6,677 bases of DNA from an uncultured Pseudomonadales bacterium (GTDB lineage: Bacteria > Pseudomonadota > Gammaproteobacteria > Pseudomonadales > Porticoccaceae): NCBI GenBank assembly GCA_937998635.1, contig CALLDA010000197.1, positions 1 to 6,677 on the forward strand, written 5' to 3'. The notes beneath the pieces are model-generated. The model was not told the DNA's origin and searched no databases. It saw nothing but the letters and a program-made list of their open reading frames with translations. The first letter of the stretch is position 1. Every line of letters starts with the position of its first letter. A program made the translations under genes and the position numbers. Below are positions 5,376 to 6,677 of the stretch, one piece after another.

Positions 5376-5621
5376 TCAGTGAACGACACGCTCTTCAAGC
5401 TCATCTTCATCGACCGATAAAGCCTCGGTACTGAGTTCTTCCACCGCATCGATACCCGCATCTATCATGGCTTTAGCGATATCTATAGTGGTGTCGTTCA
5501 GGTAGAACTTTGCCTCATCCGAAAAATTGATACGTATCAGCGGTTCGCCCTCTTCATTGGCTCGCTGCAATACCACTTGCCCATCGGGAAGCATCACTAT
5601 TTCGTATAAAGATGAAGGCAT
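5376..5621 (-). CDS. Conserved small protein of unknown function (Pseudomonas PA3009-like)
   Basis: This 81-residue acidic protein has no signal peptide, membrane segment or Cys. The N-terminal LYEIVMLPDGQVVLQRA (5-21) followed by EPLIRINFSDEAKFYL (26-41) suggests a small beta-sheet. An amphipathic helix DIAKAMIDAGIDAVEEL (47-63) and an acidic tail (DEDELEE, 71-77) follow. The pattern LPDG..VLQRA..E.EPL..I.FS.EA..., then AKAMIDAGI, is one I associate with a conserved gammaproteobacterial protein located between lexA and topA in Pseudomonas; its function is unknown. ATG at 5621 is preceded by GGAG with 5 nt spacing, and by a candidate promoter 30-60 nt upstream, so it may be transcribed on its own as well as from the DUF6586-like gene 70 nt away. 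It converges on lexA. The coding call rests on the strong ribosome site and the conserved motifs. Confidence 0.8.
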   Translation of the reverse strand: MPSSLYEIVMLPDGQVVLQRANEEGEPLIRINFSDEAKFYLNDTTIDIAKAMIDAGIDAVEELSTEALSVDEDELEERVVH

Positions 5622-5651
5622 ACCTTCTCCGTATATTCACTGGGAATCGGC

Positions 5652-5682
5652 AGTATAGCAATAAGCATCATTGGCGGGACAA
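5652..5682 (-). promoter_or_regulatory. Candidate promoter of the 81-residue gene
   Basis: Read leftwards, an extended -10 TGCTATACT (5660-5652) is preceded at 19 nt by TTGTCC (5682-5677; 4 of 6 to the -35 consensus). The long spacing is tolerated by extended -10 promoters. An alternative pair is TTGAGA (5 of 6) with AATGAT at 17 nt, just upstream. Predicted leader about 24 nt. Confidence 0.35.
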
Positions 5683-5691
5683 TAAAAGTTC

Positions 5692-6189
5692 TCAATATTC
5701 GTGCATCAGGGCACGATGACGCTCCAGCAACTCAAGCATTGCGCCCAGCCAGCGTGTTACCGCTTCCAGGCTTACCTTTTCCTGGAGGGCCTCATCCTGA
5801 TAGAGGTCAATTCCTCCACGGCTAACTTTTGCGGGCGCTCCAATTCCACCCTGAAAATTGCCATAAGCATGCAAACACTGAGCAAGCCAGCTAGGACTAT
5901 CATCTATCAAAGCCAATATCTCGGCGACTTCAGCAGACTGAATATCCCGCTCTGCCAAAAACCTGGAAAGCGCCCCAACATCACTGATTATCGATGACTC
6001 AGGATGACCATAATTTTCGGCTATTTCACGTAGGTGGAGCACATAAGCACCATCCAGCTGGAAGATTGCGCTTTGTATCAGCGCTGTCTTGAGTACCGAT
6101 GTGTGATCTGCGTTTACGGCTGCTTTTATCAGTGCTTCGGCATACACACAGCGCTGTAGGCAAGCACCCGTGTAGGAATTACCTGCCAT
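5692..6189 (-). CDS. DUF6586-like conserved protein (Pseudomonas PA3010-like)
   Basis: This 165-residue, predicted all-helical soluble protein has unknown function. Helical stretches cover about 10-27, 32-60 (including LIQSAIFQLDGAYVLHLREI), 66-81, 86-110 and 136-164. There is no signal peptide or membrane segment. Three Cys (10, 14, 105) are present but form no recognisable metal motif. Its length and its position beside topA match the DUF6586 family protein found in the same place in Pseudomonas. The central pattern, in which a run of Leu/Ile/Gln precedes a helix ending in EIAENYG, also fits my memory of that family, though the sequence is divergent. ATG at 6189 gives the expected short lead into the first helix; the nearest upstream ATG (6202) is out of frame. 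There is no clear Shine-Dalgarno sequence, and the start codon lies inside a small hairpin. Confidence 0.72.
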   Translation of the reverse strand: MAGNSYTGACLQRCVYAEALIKAAVNADHTSVLKTALIQSAIFQLDGAYVLHLREIAENYGHPESSIISDVGALSRFLAERDIQSAEVAEILALIDDSPSWLAQCLHAYGNFQGGIGAPAKVSRGGIDLYQDEALQEKVSLEAVTRWLGAMLELLERHRALMHEY

Positions 6190-6199
6190 TATTTATGGC
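6185..6199 (-). promoter_or_regulatory. Small hairpin enclosing the start codon of the DUF6586-like gene
   Basis: GCCAT (6185-6189) and ATGGC (6195-6199) form a perfect 5-bp inverted repeat with a 5-nt loop. On the minus strand the downstream arm contains the ATG start codon. With no Shine-Dalgarno in front, this could lower initiation, but a 5-bp stem is weak and may be chance. Confidence 0.25.
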
Positions 6200-6263
6200 C
6201 ATAGATTGTCTGCATTAACTCAGCGAACAGCGCAGCAAAAACCACACTGTAAAATAAAGCAAA

Positions 6264-6677
6264 TCACTTACGTTTATCATCAACCTGCCAACGGCCATCT
6301 TTGTACATGGCTTTCCAGCCGGTAGCCTTACCCTCTACCTCGGTGCGCACATATTGCTCAGCGGTTTTCCGAGCATAACGAACCACAGCTTTATTCCCGT
6401 CAGGATCTTCGACTGGTGCTGAAAAAAGGAATTCATACTTAGGATCGATTTCATCTTTATGGGGCAGTATTTCACTGAGCAATGGCGCACGGGTTTCTCG
6501 GTGTTTGGGGAATTGGCTTGCGGCCAAAAACAGACCCGCAGCGCCGTCCCGAAGAATATAATGATCGTCAACTTTATCGCAGGCAAGCTCGGGCATATCG
6601 ACCGGATCCATCTTCGGTGGCGCAGCCTGACCATTGCGAAGTAACTTACGGGTATTTTTACAATCCTCAGAACTACA
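6264..6677 (-). CDS. topA: DNA topoisomerase I (TopA), C-terminal part, 5' end beyond window edge
   Basis: The last 137 codons of topA read without interruption from the right edge (6677) to TGA at 6266-6264. The first codons, CSSEDCKNTRKLLRNG, are the second cysteine pair (C-x4-C) of a topoisomerase C4 zinc ribbon; the first pair would lie outside the window. Next come PPKMDPVDMPEL, VDDHYILRDGAAGLFLAASQ, FPKHRETRAPL and KYEFLFSAPVEDPDGN, then RKTAEQYVRTEVEGKATGW and a basic terminus DDKRK. These match the C-terminal tail of Pseudomonas-type TopA as I recall it. TopA relaxes negatively supercoiled DNA through a 5'-phosphotyrosine intermediate; this C-terminal portion binds single-stranded DNA and, in E. 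coli, RNA polymerase. The catalytic Tyr is not in the window. An internal ATG at 6611 is not the start, since the frame and homology continue upstream. The DUF6586-like gene begins 74 nt downstream. Confidence 0.95.
   Translation of the reverse strand, partial: CSSEDCKNTRKLLRNGQAAPPKMDPVDMPELACDKVDDHYILRDGAAGLFLAASQFPKHRETRAPLLSEILPHKDEIDPKYEFLFSAPVEDPDGNKAVVRYARKTAEQYVRTEVEGKATGWKAMYKDGRWQVDDKRK

Noticed and set aside
6225..6250. Possible topA terminator (ACAG...CTGT around 6227-6250)
   Set aside because: Only four consecutive pairs form before mismatches, and no T-run follows in the leftward direction.
6335..6634. Leftward open frame of 99 residues inside topA
   Set aside because: It overlaps the clear TopA C-terminal frame in another register and shows no family pattern; a shadow frame.
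1..6677. A new defence, mobile or biosynthetic system
   Set aside because: Every sizeable frame is accounted for by conserved housekeeping families in an order close to the Pseudomonas lexA-topA region; no integrase, transposase, toxin-antitoxin pair, direct-repeat array or attachment site was seen.

Overview
The window is a chromosomal housekeeping segment from a gammaproteobacterium, probably a marine member of the Pseudomonadales/Cellvibrionales. This is inferred from protein resemblance: MTIP, NagZ, LexA, the 81-residue protein, the DUF6586-like protein and the TopA tail all read like Pseudomonas-type proteins. It also follows from order: in Pseudomonas aeruginosa, as I recall it, methylthioinosine phosphorylase, nagZ, lexA, two small conserved proteins and topA lie together (about PA3004-PA3011). 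I see no insertion sequence, CRISPR array, rRNA, tRNA or phage gene.

Layout. Positions 1-3237 are a minus-strand block, nagZ > YnaI-like MscS channel > methylthioinosine phosphorylase > yqaA (cut by the left edge), with gaps of 40, 0 and 4 nt. It is very likely one operon read leftwards. Positions 3238-3575 are a 338-nt divergent intergenic region. It holds a good candidate promoter for a small, very acidic protein (3576-3893, +) and a terminator-like hairpin whose orientation fits neither flanking gene. That small gene converges, with 11 nt between, on a LOG-family (TIGR00730) gene (3905-4570, -). The LOG gene and lexA (4666-5271, +) are divergent across 95 nt. That gap contains two back-to-back promoters whose -35 boxes overlap, and a 16-bp LexA box covering the lexA -10.

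Downstream, lexA converges on an 81-residue conserved protein (5376-5621, -). The 104-nt gap between them contains a bulged long-range inverted repeat. Further right are a DUF6586-like protein (5692-6189, -) and the C-terminal 137 codons of topA (6264-6677, -, cut by the right edge).

Roles. NagZ recycles peptidoglycan, the channel protects against hypo-osmotic shock, MTIP salvages the methylthioadenosine by-product of polyamine and quorum-signal synthesis, YqaA is a DedA/SNARE-associated-type membrane protein, LexA controls the SOS response and TopA relaxes negative supercoils. Compared with Pseudomonas, psrA and sulA are missing from their expected places beside lexA, while a channel gene, a LOG gene and a small acidic gene are present. 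I found no convincing new multi-gene system. The points most worth checking are the lexA/LOG shared promoter, the two intergenic structures, and the altered gene content of the lexA neighbourhood.
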